Of a stretch of 64,000 nt of DNA, positions 50,640 to 64,000 are shown in pieces. Below the pieces are notes generated by a model that was given only the letters and a program-made list of their open reading frames with translations, searched no databases and was not told where the DNA came from. Numbering within the stretch: the first letter of the stretch is position 1; each line of letters begins with the position of its first letter. Position numbers and translations under genes: made by a program. The DNA is from Trochalopteron elliotii (taxonomy: Eukaryota > Chordata > Aves > Passeriformes > Leiothrichidae), in NCBI GenBank assembly GCA_024734555.1, contig JANPWX010000028.1, forward strand, positions 4,621,752-4,685,751. The letters run 5' to 3'.

Positions 50640-51248
50640 ACCTCCTAGGGTGGTACCAGGCCCAGCATCACCAGCCAGGCAAGGGAGGGGATTGTCCCGC
50701 TCTGCTCTGCACTGGGGGAGCCTCGCCTCCAGTGCTGGGGGCAGTTTTGGGTGCCACAGTGTAAAAAAGACACTGAACTATTAGAAAGTGTCCAAAGGAG
50801 GGGAATGAAGATGGTGAAGGGCCTTGAGGGGAAGCTGTGTGAGGAGCAGCTAAGGGCACTGGGTCTTTTCAGCCTGGAGAAGAGGAAACTGAGGGGAGGC
50901 CTCACTGCAGTTGCAATTTCCTTGTGAGGGGAAGAGAAGGGGCAGGCACTGATCTCTTCTCTGTGGTGACCAGTGACAGAATCCAAGGGAATGGCCTGAA
51001 GCTGTGTCAGGGGAGGTTTAGGTTGGATATTAGAAAAAGTTTCTTCACCCAGAGGGCGGCTGAGCACTGGAACAGGCTCTCCAGGGCAGTGGTCACAGCA
51101 CCAGCCTAACTGAGTTCAAGAAGCATTTGGACAATATTCTCAGGCACATGGTGTGACTCTTGGGGATGGTTCTGTGTAGGGCCAGGAGATGGACTTGATG
51201 ATCCCTGTGGGTTTCTCCCAGCTCAGCATATTCTGTGAATATTCTGTA
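50640..51248 (+). mobile_element. CR1 LINE, 3' part, comparatively young
   Basis: About 610 bp of CR1 in + orientation. It starts near ACCTCCTAGGGTGGTACCAG and continues with CAGTTTTGGGTGCCACAGTG, GAAGATGGTGAAGGGCC, GCCTGGAGAAGAGGAAACTG, GTGTCAGGGGAGGTTTAGG and TTCTTCACCCAGAGGGCGG, ending CTCAGCATATTCTGTGAATA. The stretch at 50924-51109 still reads as ORF2 C-terminus ([12 protein letters not shown], then AEHWNRLSRAV). It is the same type as the minus-strand copy at 26665-27085. It has few breaks by eye, but the 5' truncation leaves it immobile. Confidence 0.92.
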
Positions 51249-54200
51249 AAACATACAATGCATCTCAGTAAGAGCACTGTTATGCACTTGAGCCAGCATA
51301 ATCAGCAGCACAGAAGTGCATCTAGGCAGCAGTTTTACAGAAAAGAAAGTAAAGGTGAAAATGACTCACTAATTAGGAAAATTCATGTTCAGAGGCATCC
51401 ATACAGTAGTTGTAAAGAACTCAGTCAGTCTCACAGAAATACCTCTGAATCCACATCACTGCAGCCAGGTCACTGTGTCCTGATGGTCCTTTGTGAAGAA
51501 TCTTGGGGCAGAATGACAACATTGGGGGATTCTGCCAGGTTAGCTGTAGTATTCAGGTCAGAACTTCTTCTTTGATCCCTTTAATTCCTTTCAAGCATCT
51601 GTGCCTTTTCAGCCAGTGTCTCACACATTTGTCCCAGGCCATCCTCAATGTCCAGCAGCTTAATGATTCTGTGAGACCCAGCTGGCTGTAAGACACCAAA
51701 GCATATGAACAAAAGAGCTGGAAAGTAAAGCACAGGCAACTACAGACTATGTCTGGTCTTCGACACCAACAGCTGCTGACAGAGGTACCATTAGTTCCAG
51801 TCTTGCCACTATATTACATATTATAGTGACTACACAGTATATTCCAAGCCATCATTGGCAATTATTAAATAGCAGCTTGAAGAATGCAGTTAATTTATTG
51901 ATTTGAGTAGAGAATTGCTTTGCCTTAGTTCCAGTCCTAAAACATTCAGCATATCTCAAAGTTTACAATCCTTGGCCCCCAGTCATCCACTGCTCCCTGA
52001 AAAGACAGCAATTCCAACAAAAAGCAAGGTGATAAATATATATCTTTCCAGCAGCTCTACCTTACCTGGATACATTGTTTAAGCTATATTGAGACATCAC
52101 ATAGACATAGCTTAGAATGCAGTGAAAAGATGTCTGTTTATAACACTTGGCCTAGAAACAATGTAAGATCTACAAATAACCTTACACTCTGAGGTTGCTA
52201 AAGTTGTTGGTTTCACTATGTTGGTTTCACATTTGCAGAGTAAGCTATATATGAAATGGAGAAATCTACAAATAAAATTAACAACTATTGCAAGAGCAAC
52301 AATTTTAAGGGCACCCACTCTACCAGAAATGGCTAATACTCAATATTCAAACATATTAGTTGAAGAACATGACTTACATTCATTTAACAACCAAATCCTG
52401 ATATAAAATCCCTCTTCTTGCAAAGACTGGTTTTGTAAGAGAAAAAAAACAAGAAAACAAAAAACAAAAACAGGAGGAGGAAGGAGTAGAAAATAGCTTC
52501 AGTGTCTGGCATAAGCTGTGGCAATATACTTTAAAGCCATTCTGAATTCCTATTTCTTCTGATATATGAAATTCAGGGTTTTCTGCCTCTCTGTATGATG
52601 ACCTTATTTTACGTCAAACTGGAAACATATGGTCTTCTTGTTTTATAAAAATAAGGGGTTTGTATGACTAATAACTCATATAATTCATACCATTTCCAGT
52701 AAACATACACCTTTAGAATTTTTCCCATGGCCATTCAGAAATAAACAGACTATTTTACACCTATCAGACTGGTGAATACAGACACTGTTTTCTTTTCTTG
52801 AAAAATAGATATAAAGAAAAATACTGAATGAGACAAAATAGTAATAAACATTCCTTCAAATTTTCAACACAGATGTCTTGTTCAATGTCTTATATGCCTT
52901 TATAGTTCTTGAGAAATCTGCTGAAGAGAAATTTACTGATTCAACAGATAATTATTTCTTTCCATTGATGGAGTACACAGAATGAGGACTCTGACCCAAA
53001 AGCAAAACTGTAATTTGTTTTTAAAAGCTTAGGAATATTTACAGCTGGATTTCAGCTTTTGCTTTTTGCTCCTAGAGTGAGGGTTAAAATTGTCACAGCC
53101 CTTTATTTGCAGCAACAAAACATTCTGTTCTGCATGAGCAGAGGGGATTCTATGATCCCTGGGATCAGAAAATGCTGCCAAATCTGCCAGTAACATCAAT
53201 CAAGGCACTGAAGAACCAGGGGGAATAAAATTTTAAATGTCCAAGTTCACGTGAACCTCGTTGATATCTTCATGGTAGGTGATGGCTCAGCCAGCAACTG
53301 GATGCTGTGTTTGGCCTACAAGCTGCCTTGAGAGCACCTTCGCTGCCTGTAAGAACAAAATTCCTCTAGTACAGGCCATGGAGTGTCAGCACTTCAGTAC
53401 TTCAGTGGCTTTCTCAGCTTGTTTACTGCACCCTACTTCCATTCTATTCCCATACAGCTGACCAGGTTTAAGCAACCCCCAGGATGTTACAGTGTGAAAA
53501 TAATGTTTGGCATTAATTGATTTTCCTTGTTGGTATTTTCACTGCTCACATCCGATAATAAAACTGTGAAATAGTATTTTCTTGAGAGGTCACAGCAATA
53601 TAAATGCAATGTTCTGTTTAGACAAGGTCTGCTGCATCTTGTTTAAATTGCTGCCAACCAAGAAAAAAACTGAAAAAAATCATGCCTAAACAAATGGCAC
53701 ATACACATATCCAGAATCTAAGGAAAATTGGTACTGACACAACATCTACAGATTCTAAGCTTGTGATTAGTTGGATGATGAGGCCAAAGAAAAAACATCT
53801 AACTCACAGCTTTTAAGCATACACTTTGGAAAGACAGGACATTATCAATGAAAAGATGTTCATATTTGAGTCTGGTTTTAAAGTCCCCCACTTCCCACTG
53901 AGTTCCCTTAAAGTCATCAGTTGTGTAACTTGCAGGTATTTTCTTTTAAATACTGTTTATTTAAGGCATATTTTCTGGCATCACAAAGGTAGTTTCTTTT
54001 GTTACACACTCTTCAAACACAGAATATAAAGTGCATGTGTAAGTATTTATGCTTTACAATAATATTTTCATTCAAGTAGTCAATATATTAAAGATACTAC
54101 CCATCTGAGGGAATAGTTGCTAGAGAAAGATATGTATGTGACTAGGTTATCTGGCCTTGTATACAAGTCAGAATTTCCCAGATCATTTTATCAGTCTAAA

Positions 54201-54254
54201 ACTAACATTTAACTCTTCTGGATGAACAGCCATGTGTCACTACAGTTCCAGGAT
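51249..54254. other. no gene seen; AT-rich non-coding
   Basis: The 128-codon frame at 51189-51575 begins inside the CR1 tail and has no motif. A short A-rich simple stretch lies at about 52440-52472. No exon recognised. Confidence 0.4.
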
Positions 54255-54480
54255 CAGAGAATCATGGAATTATAGAACATCAAGGTTGGAAGAGACCTTT
54301 AAGATCATCCAGTTGGATCATCCACCCATGTGGCACTGCAACTGTAAGCCCTGAACCACTAAACCACATCATCCAGACACTTCTTAAACATCTCCAGGAA
54401 TGGTGACTCCACCACCTCCTGGGCTTCAGCAACTGCAGCTTCAGAAGACTCAGCTCCCATGGACACTCATGCATCCATGG
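54255..54480 (-). mobile_element. CR1 LINE, 3'-end fragment
   Basis: Reverse-strand CR1 end. The plus strand reads AGAGAATCATGGAATTATAG, then AAGGTTGGAAGAGACCTTTA, AGATCATCCAGTTGGATCA, and further CTTAAACATCTCCAGGAATG and GTGACTCCACCACCTCCTGG. This order is the reverse complement of the CR1 3' terminus. The 5' part is missing. Moderate divergence suggests an intermediate age. Confidence 0.92.
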
Positions 54481-57400
54481 GAAGCCTGCATGAAAAGAAG
54501 TTTTGAAAATACCAAGGCAGAGCTGATGCAGTTATTTTTATAATTGTTTCAAGATATGGGTTAGATCCTTAGGTTCCTGTTACAGTTGAGGTACTGCAGA
54601 AATCTCTGAGTGTTTTGTCATGTGCCTCAGGATGGTTTCTATAGCATGACATCCTCTCTGCTGTGTCTCAGGTAGATACCAGCTGTGCTGTACTGGGCTG
54701 GATTAGCTCACAAGGCAAAAAACAATCAGAAAAGAAACTTTGGAAGGATTCACAAAAAAAAAAAAAAAGGCAATCTACTGTATAATACTCATTTAGGCTT
54801 CTTGTGTGGTCAAAAGAGAACTGGCTAATGGTGAGTTGAAATGAAGTACTCTCTGGAGTCTCCAGCATCAATGAAGAGAGTCTGAACAACTAATTTTCAG
54901 TGGATACTTTTAGATGATTGGAAATAATGAGATGCATCACACCACCTGGACTGATCATTTCTGACATAGAACTCACAATGACTTTAGCTTTGCTGACTGA
55001 GTCTGTGCAGCAGAGACCTAGGAGAGAGCTCAGGAGTGTACAGTGGGACCCTACTAAATTCAGGATTATGTTTAGAGATAGGGGTGAAAATGGAAAAACA
55101 TTTAAGTAGTACATTCCCTTCTGCAAATTATCAGTCTCAAAGCTGAAATACATCTCAAGAGCATCACCAAGTGACTACAGTTTAAAAGTGTATTTTAAAC
55201 ATATCTGTGTTGTATATTCAGATATTTCCTTTTGGGTATTTTTACACATCCCCACCCATTCTCACTCTCATTTTGATGGTTAGTATTTACACCAGTAGTA
55301 ACATTTCTCTAATTTGATCCCACACTGACTTCATTTCTCTAATAATATTTACAATTTATAGCTTAGGCATAAAAAAATAGAACACCAGAAAAGTTTCTCA
55401 GCACATCACAAAAACCTTTTTCCTAATCCTACAAGACATTCTAACACTGTACATAGCACTGAGGCAGGTATAAGTTTGTCTTGTGGTTCCTGGAAAAACA
55501 GAAAAAAATTAAAGTGTAACTTCTGAAATCTGAAAGAAACTCCCAGAGTGGTATTCTCTAACTAATTCTTCTTTTCTGTATATTATTTTGGCTTCATTCA
55601 ACAAACAAAGAAAACTTCAGCAAACTGACAGAACACTTAATGGAAAATCAGTGGAAAGCTGTCCTAGGCATGTGGGCAGTACAGTTTCCTCTCTGTTAAT
55701 GCTACCTGAGGGAATCAGTTAGCTGCTTACTATGTTATGATCACATTGGAATCTCCTGCAGTTGTGCTGTGAGAGACTAAAACTTTAATATCACTGTTCT
55801 TAATGGAAATTACTCATACTATATGTCTGTTGATGAATAGCTACATGCAAAAATTAATGAGAACACAGAGCTATAAAATAACTCCATGTATCTCTAATGG
55901 CCTGAAAAACATATTTTAGTTTTGCCAAGATGTGCATCTCACTGTCTCAGATAAAATTCTAATGTATTTTTCATTTTTTATATAGTAAGATTCACTGTAA
56001 AATGTCACTTTGAAAATGTAGAGACCTGACAAAAAAAAGCTGTAAACAAAAGCAAACAGACAAATATAAGGTAGATCAATTTTAATTTTGTAGGGTTCAA
56101 ATCCTGCTGTCCTTGTACTAAGTCCATAGCCTTATTTTTCTTGGTTCTGCTAATAGTCTTTGTGAACACGTCATCCTTGCATCTTTCCCCCAGTTTCTGG
56201 AGATGTTATGTCTGCACTACAAAACCCTTTATCACAGTTATTTACCAGCTGCTGTCAGTCCTCATATAATCATATCTGAAGCCTGAATAAGCAAGGTTAT
56301 ACACAGGTGTGAGAGAGGAAAACAGCCACAACAAATGGAAGTGGAAGGGAGGGCTGCTGAGCAGTGAAAATTGGGCTATTCAGCTCTCTGGGCAAATAAA
56401 GGTCAAAGCATGCTGATGGGGAAAGTTGACCCAATATTTAGCCTTGAATAGTAGAACCCGTATTTCATTACCATTGCTCAGCCATCACAAGTGATATAAA
56501 ATTGCCATTGTCTACCATCATAACTCTTCCAGCAAAGTAAGTAGAGAAGATAGCTCTTAGTCTGGATGCTGCAGACTTCTCAGCCTGCAATAAAAGAGGG
56601 TGAAGCTCAATTAGGCTTTTACAACAGTAACTTTTATTTGCCCTATGCTTAAATCATATTCACAGAATTAGTCAGTGAACAAGTAATAACTTGTCAAACT
56701 CCACCAGTTGGGATGGTTGTCTGAATCCTAAGGCTGCTTTGCTGTTACTTATCTAGTCAGGCACAGAGCTTGTGAAGAGCTGCCACACCTCTCCTGACAA
56801 AGATGGCACAGTCAGAAGGCCATTACTTACCATGCATACTAAAACTGGGGGGAAATATTATGATTACGAACAACAATATTATGATTTTTCTTCCATGTCC
56901 CTAACAGCATACTGAGAAAATCCCCTGCATAAAAAACACAACTGACATGGTCTATGAAATCACTTGGTATCCTTCTCACTTCTGATTTAATTAACTCAGC
57001 TGGACTTTGCCATCCAAATATGAAAAATGTTGATTTTCATATTTTGGAAAGTGAGAAATCAATAACCAATTATGTGAACTCGGCAAAGTAGAAGCAGACC
57101 TGGTCCAAATCTCTCTGCACTGTCCCAGCAACAGTGACTTGCTGCAATGTGCCCTGAGGCTGCCAATAATGATGAATTTTGGCATTCCCCTGTTATTTTC
57201 ATATGGGCAAAACAATTCCATTCATTTCTTTTTGTGACCCTTTCAGAGCTTGTGTCACAATCTCTCATTCTGAAAAATCTCAGAAGGAACAGTTGATTCC
57301 TGGAGTATTGTTTGTAAAAAATAACCTTGCTAAACATTGTCCCAGCAGAAAAAACTTATCCCTCAACTATTTTTTTGCCCCAGACCACTCTTATCAACTT

Positions 57401-60400
57401 ATAATACATTCTATTACATTTAATTATTATGGATAATCACTAACATGTACACTAACCATCTCATTTCAGGCTGTGTCTCAGAACTAACACTAACTTTAAT
57501 TCACGCCTTGAAGAAGAATCATATTTTGTCTGCCAAGCATTGCTTAGGATAAAAACAATGCTTTAAAAAAAATCTCTCAAGTTTGTCTTATGCCTTTTAG
57601 GCATCTTTGATGTTCAGACATGAAAGTTTTCCCTCTCAGCCTGAATTCCGCTGAAGGTTGCTGCTAGTCAGCCCCTTTCATGTTCCTTTCCAGCTGTCTA
57701 AAGGCAGACTGTCCTGGCAGAGTAACTTGTTTTACTCTTAAACATCTATCCAGATATTTCTACATCCTTTTCTCACTAAATTGATTCAGAGTTTTTTGTA
57801 GTTGGTATCTTAGCAGCATATTACTGCTTTTGCACAAAATGTTCCACTCTGCTCTCGCACTTCTCCTTTCCGTTTCCACAGTCTGCAGTATCACAGTGTG
57901 TGCCTGCAGGTACCTGGCATTTCCCCAACCTTAGGCAGAACTTCTTTGTTGTATTAGCCTGTCCAGCACCTCTGGAGAGTGCTCTGTCATCATACTGCCC
58001 CATCTTCCCTGTGTTCTGCACTCTCACTGTGTTCCCATGAACAAGCCAAGCAGTGCAAGCCTGGCAGTTAGGATCTCCTTGAGCTGATCAAATCTTTCAT
58101 CACATCTCTTTCAGCAGCTGTTCCAGCTCTCCAGCAATATCATCCCTGTGTTTCTGCCCATCTCTCATCTTTTTGCTGTGCCCTATGTTTTAAGCAATCC
58201 TCTTAGTGACTTTCTTTCTGGAGCAGATCTGAGGAACTGCTGCTCTCCATGGCTGCTTTCCTCTCTTCCACACTTATGTATTACTTTGCTCAATCAGACT
58301 CTAGATTTGACCAGCTGGGGACTAGCAGCATTTACCACAGGAGCATAAAAATGTCCAACCATATCTTCAAACTCTGGCCATTTTACTTGCTGTCCTCATG
58401 TGACATTTCAGGGGTGGGGTCCTGGCACCCTTACAGGTTCCTCTAGAGTGCCCAAACAAACAGTTCCCCAGGAATACCTATTGCAGAAAAGTGAAGATTG
58501 TGTCCCCATTCAGTATGGGATTCAGTCACCTTTGTGTGCTTTAGGAACAACTCTGACTCAGAATTTCCTGGCCTCAAAAAGAGGGTCCAGTTGTCAGCAG
58601 CTTTTCACTTGGGAGCCCTCTTGACTCCTGTTGGTCACCCAGGTTGTCACACCAAGTCAAGATGCAGCATTTCAGGGCATTGGAGTTGCTCCTTAACTCC
58701 TCCTGTGGAGCAGACATCATTCTCAGGGCTTTGTAAAACAGCATTTTAGCTGCTGATCAAGTCTCCTCATTCACATTGCTTGCCAGCACATAGTATGTCC
58801 TAAATGTCATTTTCAAGAATGATTTTAAGAATGAAGCAAATCAACCTGCTGCTAAATGGCTTCCACTGTAGAAATACATTTCTTTTTCAGAAGAGGTAGT
58901 TAATACTCTTCTTTATGGATGCCTCCCTAGATTGACTGAAATGTATTCTCACCTTCCAACCAGCCACCTCTCTTCAGTGCAAGGGCAGTAGTATACCTCG
59001 GTTTTCATTGTACTAATACTTAGGAGATCCATTCCTATTCATTTGCAATAGTTTGCCTTTTCTTAGTCTCCTTTGTCTTTCTTCTGCTTCCTTGTGTCAG
59101 AATTCTTACACAGCAGAATAATTTCTAAATAAATTGCTACCTGTGTAGAACATCCCCAGGATGGAACACTTCTTGGGTTTCTGTACAAGAACATGATGAT
59201 GGTTCATCTTTCTATTCACAATCTGAAGGATCACTGGGTCCTCCAAAGTAGGATCTCATCCTAATTCTTTCAATGATCTAAGCCTCAGCATGAGCAAAAC
59301 ACCACACAGTTTCTAAGACTGTGGGAACATATAACCCTTCACACCATCTCAAAGACTCTCTTCAGGGTAATGGTTATTAGAATAAACCCTAAAGATAGGA
59401 TTTGTCATATAGAAGGATTACTTTCAACACATTTCCTAGACAATTCTTTCCACATGAGTGATCAAACCAAAACAAAATTGAAAAACGACAGCCTTGGACT
59501 TTTTTTTTTCTCTTGTTGTTAGAGTTTGTTGAACAAACTTTGATGCCAAAAATATTATTATTTCCCATCTGCTATCTGGACTATCATTAGAATAATTAAA
59601 GTTTTCTGGTGACCCTCTAAGCTAGGGCTTGTACAGCAGAGAAATTGCAAAGGAATAGAGCAAGTTATCTCCCTTGGTGTTTCAACTGCTTGATTACTGT
59701 GTGTTCCCAAAGACCTGGAAGAAATAACTGTCAGCATCAGACAATGAAATCAACCTGGACCTGATGAAAAAAACCCGTCCACCTGAGATGTCACAGCTCA
59801 CATAAACTGTTCCAGTCACAAGGAAAATCCCAAATGATGATTTGGAGGTGTTAGGCTAGAACAAATAAAACAACAGTTTTACAGTAAATCTCTTTAAATG
59901 GCAGCATGTTCCAACTTATGAATAACTACAGAGGACCAAAGGTGTTGTATCATGTCTTCCAGTATACATCATGTGTTAAGTCTCAATAGGCAGATTTATT
60001 CAATTTCGTTTGATCTCTGCTGTCTGGAACAAGCTACACCTGTGAGACAGACCCCATGTGCAAAGCATGACTTGTAAATGAAAGCCAAATGTGGTTGGAA
60101 ATAGTGCTTGCCAGTCAGAACATGTATAGTTGGTGCTTTCCCCAAAATGGTTGCTGCTGATCTCTTCAGGCATCTTTTGAGAGAGTTGTATGTGCATCGG
60201 TCTCATTACTGACAAATTTTTTGGCGCTAAGGTCCAATAAACACCAAGGAACTTAACTTATTAACAACCTGTTTAGACTTCTGTTATGCCAGCCACAAGT
60301 TTCATTTATACAACACAGTCACAGCAGTTTCTTGGGCAGAAGATTCAGTATTTCTAATTAAATGTGCTCCTCTCATTACCATCATAGTACTGGTGGCCAG

Positions 60401-63260
60401 CCAAAACTGTCCCTTGGTCTCTCCTGCAATCATTACTGTGAAGCATGGCTTGATGCCCACCACTAAGCAGAGCAGGAAGGTATTTAACACAGGGAGGTAT
60501 GTTTCTCAATTTTCACGCCTGCATTCTCTATTCTGTAAGGAAAAGTGAGGCTTTGAAGTTTTATGACTAAGAGGGCTCTTCTTTGCTTTCCAATTTTGTC
60601 TGGTCTTGCAAACACAGATCTGATATGTGCTTTTTTTTTTTCTTTTTCTAATTGACTGTCTGTCACTCAATAATCTGGTGTTAAAAAGCATAGGAGCTAT
60701 GTAAAATCATGGAATTCAGCAGCAAGTACCAGGTGCAAAATAATTCTACCAAAAAAAAAATCTTCAGAAAAAAAATTTTACTTTTCTTAAGAAGCAGAGT
60801 TTCTTCTGAGAATGAAGGGATCACTGATGACCAAGTAAAGTCTTCAACCCAGAGGCCCTAACAGATTCTGTACTTAAAATTTTGCTCAGGTGTCTCTATG
60901 TGCTATTCAGAAAAGCTGGCTTGTCACAGACAAAACACTCCAGATCTGAATTGCCCTTGTTTTTATATTTGTATGTGTATGTGAAAGGGAGTTTTGATCT
61001 TCTGAACATTCAAATTCTAATTCAGCAACAGAAATATGTGAGCAAGGCTCCTAAAATGGAAGTTTGCATCTAGGAAAGAAAGTGCCATTTTGATCCAAGG
61101 CCTAAACAATTTCTTGTATTGCATTCCATGCCAGAGGTAAATGCTGTACATTTTTCTTGAAACAGAATAAATATTGAAGAAGGTACAAACTGTGCTGATG
61201 AAGACACAAGCAGCAGAATATACTGAAACAGCCCACCACCCAGACCACAACTTTTAGAAAATGTTGGTCACATTTTCCTGTGATACAACCATCACCATTT
61301 CCACTGAAGTCAATTCAGGGGCGAAAGTGAAGGAGGGCAATTTTGCAGTATCATAGCATTTTTCAGAAGTGGTGGGAAGAATAAACTTCTCTGTAGTCAT
61401 TATCTCAAAGGGTTTTTTTGGCTTTTGCTTGGAAAACCTGAATCCCAAACTGATTGATTGCTGAGAGCAGGAAAATCATAGAATTTTTTAACATCCATGT
61501 TTCATAGAATGCACTCAGTTTTTCTTCACATGTTGGTATCAAGGTGAGAGGTATTTGCTTCAGCTATTTAAAATATTGCAGAATGGATTTTTTTTTCTGT
61601 ATACCCACACCTCAGCTAAATAAGGTGCTTGTTTCTCTGTCTCTAGAAAATCTGCAACACCATGAACTGAAGGAGGAGGTAGTGGTGATAGAGAAGCCAG
61701 GGGGATTACACTCCTTTTATATGTTGTTCAAATGTTACTTAAAGGTTTTTTAAGATCTGGGGACTCAAAGGTCAGTTGGGGGTTAGATGTGGTAGTGGAA
61801 AAATATCTGGCTGGCATAGTCCATGGAATGTGTTGCAACGGTCTTGAAAAACTCTGGAAATACAAAGCTTAGGAATTTTATAGAAATTAAGGAGTTACTG
61901 GCAACATTTTTGACAGAAGACAGCTCAGTGGAAATATCCTCATCCCAAAAACTCCTGATGACATTTCTGGCTCATTTGTTTTTATTGCATGGCAATACAC
62001 TGACATCTAGTGGGTATTGTCCTCTTAGGAATGCTGGGCCTAACCAGGACTGGGAAGAAATTGTCTGATCTAATGTATTTTTTTATTTATTTTATAATGG
62101 AACAGAATATTTTCGACTAGACAAAAACTTTCCTGGAAATTTTTCTCTTACTTTTTCATGGGAAACCACAATCCTTCCATCATTTGCCATTTTTGGCCGA
62201 AAGCTAAACTGAAGTTTTCTTTTTTTTTTAATTAAAGTTTAATGGTTTATGTTTCACACTGAAATTTTCCAAGCAGTTACCTCTCCAGTCTCTGTCCCTG
62301 TGAAAGCTCTACCATGTAAATCTTCCTCCTTTCTCTTACAGTTCAGGGAAAAAGAATGAAGGTCTCTGCACACACAGAAAAATCACAGTTGTACAAGTGA
62401 TTGTTTGCCTTTTCTCACACACAAAGCCATCTTGGTTAATATTCTTTCAGTTTAGATTGGAATGCCTGTGAAGAGGGTGAGGATTGATTCCCCATGGAGA
62501 TGGTCACAGGCAGAGCAGGGCTGCAAAGCTCACATCTCCGCAGCTGGTGTGTGGCAAGGTGGGGCTGGGGTATGGCATTCCTCATGTGATCTCTGCTTGG
62601 TGGACCAAGAAAAACACATGAAAATTAAAGCCTCTGCTGCTCTCCCTCTCCAAGCAACATGGTCTTCCCCCAAGTGCTGGGTTTCTCTGGCTGATGACGT
62701 TATGAATCCTTGTAATCAAAGCCACCTTTTCACTTTGTTCTGGGCTTCCAATTTGCCATTCCCCACCCCCCCACCCAGGTGGAATTAATCCCATCACTTA
62801 ATAATGGGATTTCCATCTCAAAGCTCTTTTCCGAGGCTAGATAGGGGGTTTGGCTGGGACCCCTCATCAGCCCTGCTGTGGCAACGCTGGACCACCCCCA
62901 CAGCCACCACTAGATAGGAGACCAACACATGCTGTAGGGGCAAAGCTCAGCTTCCCCAACATCTGCAAACAGGAATGGTTTGGGGGTTCTTGTTTTCCAG
63001 TGAGCATTTTACTGTGTCAAAACATGAGAGAAATGAAGCAAGGGAAAGGGAGAGGAGTCAGCAGGGCTTCAAGGTAAGAGGCTGGGAGGTCTGTAATTGG
63101 CCATGGGAGGGTATTTGGTGTGGGACAGCAGGAAAGTCCTCCTTGACCTCATCCCCAGCTCTAAAATGGGAGCTATGATGGGCTGCCATATGTCTATTGG
63201 CTTGATCTGCTGGGCTGGTAAGATATCTTTGTGCCTCGAAGAAGAACAGAGTAGTAATAG
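54481..63260. other. no gene seen; non-coding
   Basis: The longest interval without a recognised repeat. A weak old-repeat match (CACTGAAGTCAATTCAGGGG) lies at 61300-61320. 62450-63200 is less AT-rich and carries a C7 run near 62765. Frames up to 108 codons (62462-62788 +) lack motifs. No host exon supported. Confidence 0.4.
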
Positions 63261-63693
63261 TGTCCTGGTTCTGGCCAGGACAGGTTACCTTTTTGCAGCA
63301 ACCAGGAGGGGACATGGCTAGGATCTGAAGGTTATTCTATACCACTGCACAACATTTCTGGGGGCAGGGGGAAGGGAGTCTGCTTCCAGAAGGAAGGGCT
63401 CTCTCGCAGTCAGGGCTGCAGTTGAGTTGTGAGCAGTGAACATTTGGGCATGTGAATCACTCTCTTCTTTGTACACTTTTACTATAAATATTGTTGCTGT
63501 TCACTTTTCTAATCTCATTGCTGTTTCCAGCAAGCTGTTTTTATCTAAACTTGTGATCTTTGCCTTTGGCATCTCCAATTCCCCTCTCCATCCTGCTGCA
63601 GAGGGGAAGGAAAAGCAGGAGAGCAAGAGAGGCATGTGGTTTGGAGAGTCTTGGTGGGAGCACTGAACTGGGGAGTACCATTCCTAGACCACA
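63261..63693 (+). mobile_element. solo LTR, TGTCCTGGTTC-type avian endogenous retrovirus
   Basis: About 433 bp, beginning TGTCCTGGTTCTGGCCAGGA and including GCAGCAACCAGGAGGGGACA, GGTTATTCTATACCAC, GGGCATGTGAATCACTCTC, TTTGTACACTTTTACTATAA and CTCATTGCTGTTTCCAGCAA. It ends near CCTAGACCACA. This order of blocks is one I know from an LTR family common in songbird genomes. The AGTAAA-type signal expected after TTTCC is changed to AGCAAG, so polyadenylation may be lost. No target duplication was found and no internal retroviral sequence follows at 63694-64000. The frames at 63436-63819 overlap it and are incidental. Confidence 0.8.
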
Positions 63694-64000
63694 AGAAATG
63701 GTCACCCCTGAATAACTGATAAGGCAGCAAGTCTCTCTCTGTACCAGGGAAAGGACATCCTCAGTGACAGCCATATGGGGTGGTAGCTCAGCAATCCAGT
63801 TTCTGACAATGCAGAGCATGAACCAGAAGACCTGAATGCCTGGGTGTAAAACAGGGGGAAGGTTGGCAGGACTGGGAGCTGTCTGCCATTCACTGTGTCA
63901 GAGCCACAGGCAGCAAGCTCTGGGCACAACTGCAGTGAGGGCTGCACCGCTTGCTGAGATACAAAGTTATTGAGGGCTCTTTGCTGTTTTACTTTTTTCC
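63694..64000. other. no gene seen; right edge of window
   Basis: No retroviral primer-binding site or coding sequence is evident directly after the LTR. No host exon recognised. Confidence 0.4.

Noticed and set aside
61470..61510. Possible CR1 tail (AAATCATAGAAT twice)
   Set aside because: The octamer-like repeats are present, but the GGTTGG..GACCT block that should adjoin them is absent.

Overview
The window looks like avian nuclear DNA, most likely from a songbird or another neoavian. It is AT-rich and poor in CpG. Its recognisable content is almost entirely CR1 LINE fragments (the characteristic avian non-LTR retrotransposon), solitary LTRs of avian endogenous retroviruses, and simple repeats. 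I found no host gene exon, RNA gene, CRISPR array or operon that I can support. The stretch is best read as intergenic or deep-intronic DNA. Most open reading frames here are short chance frames or remnants of repeats.

Layout, left to right. At 1.2-1.8 kb lies an ERVL-like LTR (+), followed by a CR1 3' end (-) at 2.0 kb. A CR1 reverse-transcriptase fragment (+) sits at 4.9-5.1 kb and a short CR1 tail (+) at 7.1 kb. A GGAGA pentanucleotide array lies at 13.2 kb, and a degenerate palindromic segment that looks like an old amniote repeat at 13.8 kb. A purine microsatellite interrupted by a single N is at 18.3-18.45 kb. A longer CR1 (+) lies at 22.3-23.0 kb and a younger-looking CR1 (-) at 26.7-27.1 kb. 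A complete 661-bp solo LTR (-), flanked by a perfect 6-bp target duplication, occupies 28.4-29.1 kb. A decayed protein-coding-like stretch (-) runs from 31.9 to 32.8 kb. A second LTR sharing the core of the first lies at 36.9-37.4 kb. CR1 copies follow at 41.8-42.4 kb (+), 50.6-51.2 kb (+) and 54.3-54.5 kb (-). A 433-bp LTR at 63.3-63.7 kb closes the window.

The intervening stretches are single-copy-looking sequence in which I see no gene. The most interesting signals are four: the decayed coding-like stretch at 31.9-32.8 kb; the perfect-TSD solo LTR with a 12-bp palindrome downstream of its poly(A) signal; two LTRs that share a core promoter but have unrelated ends; and several perfect or near-perfect palindromes, including a 20-bp one whose ends are TAATTA homeodomain cores. 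I found no convincing new multi-gene system. Family assignments rest on recognising consensus features by eye, without database searches.
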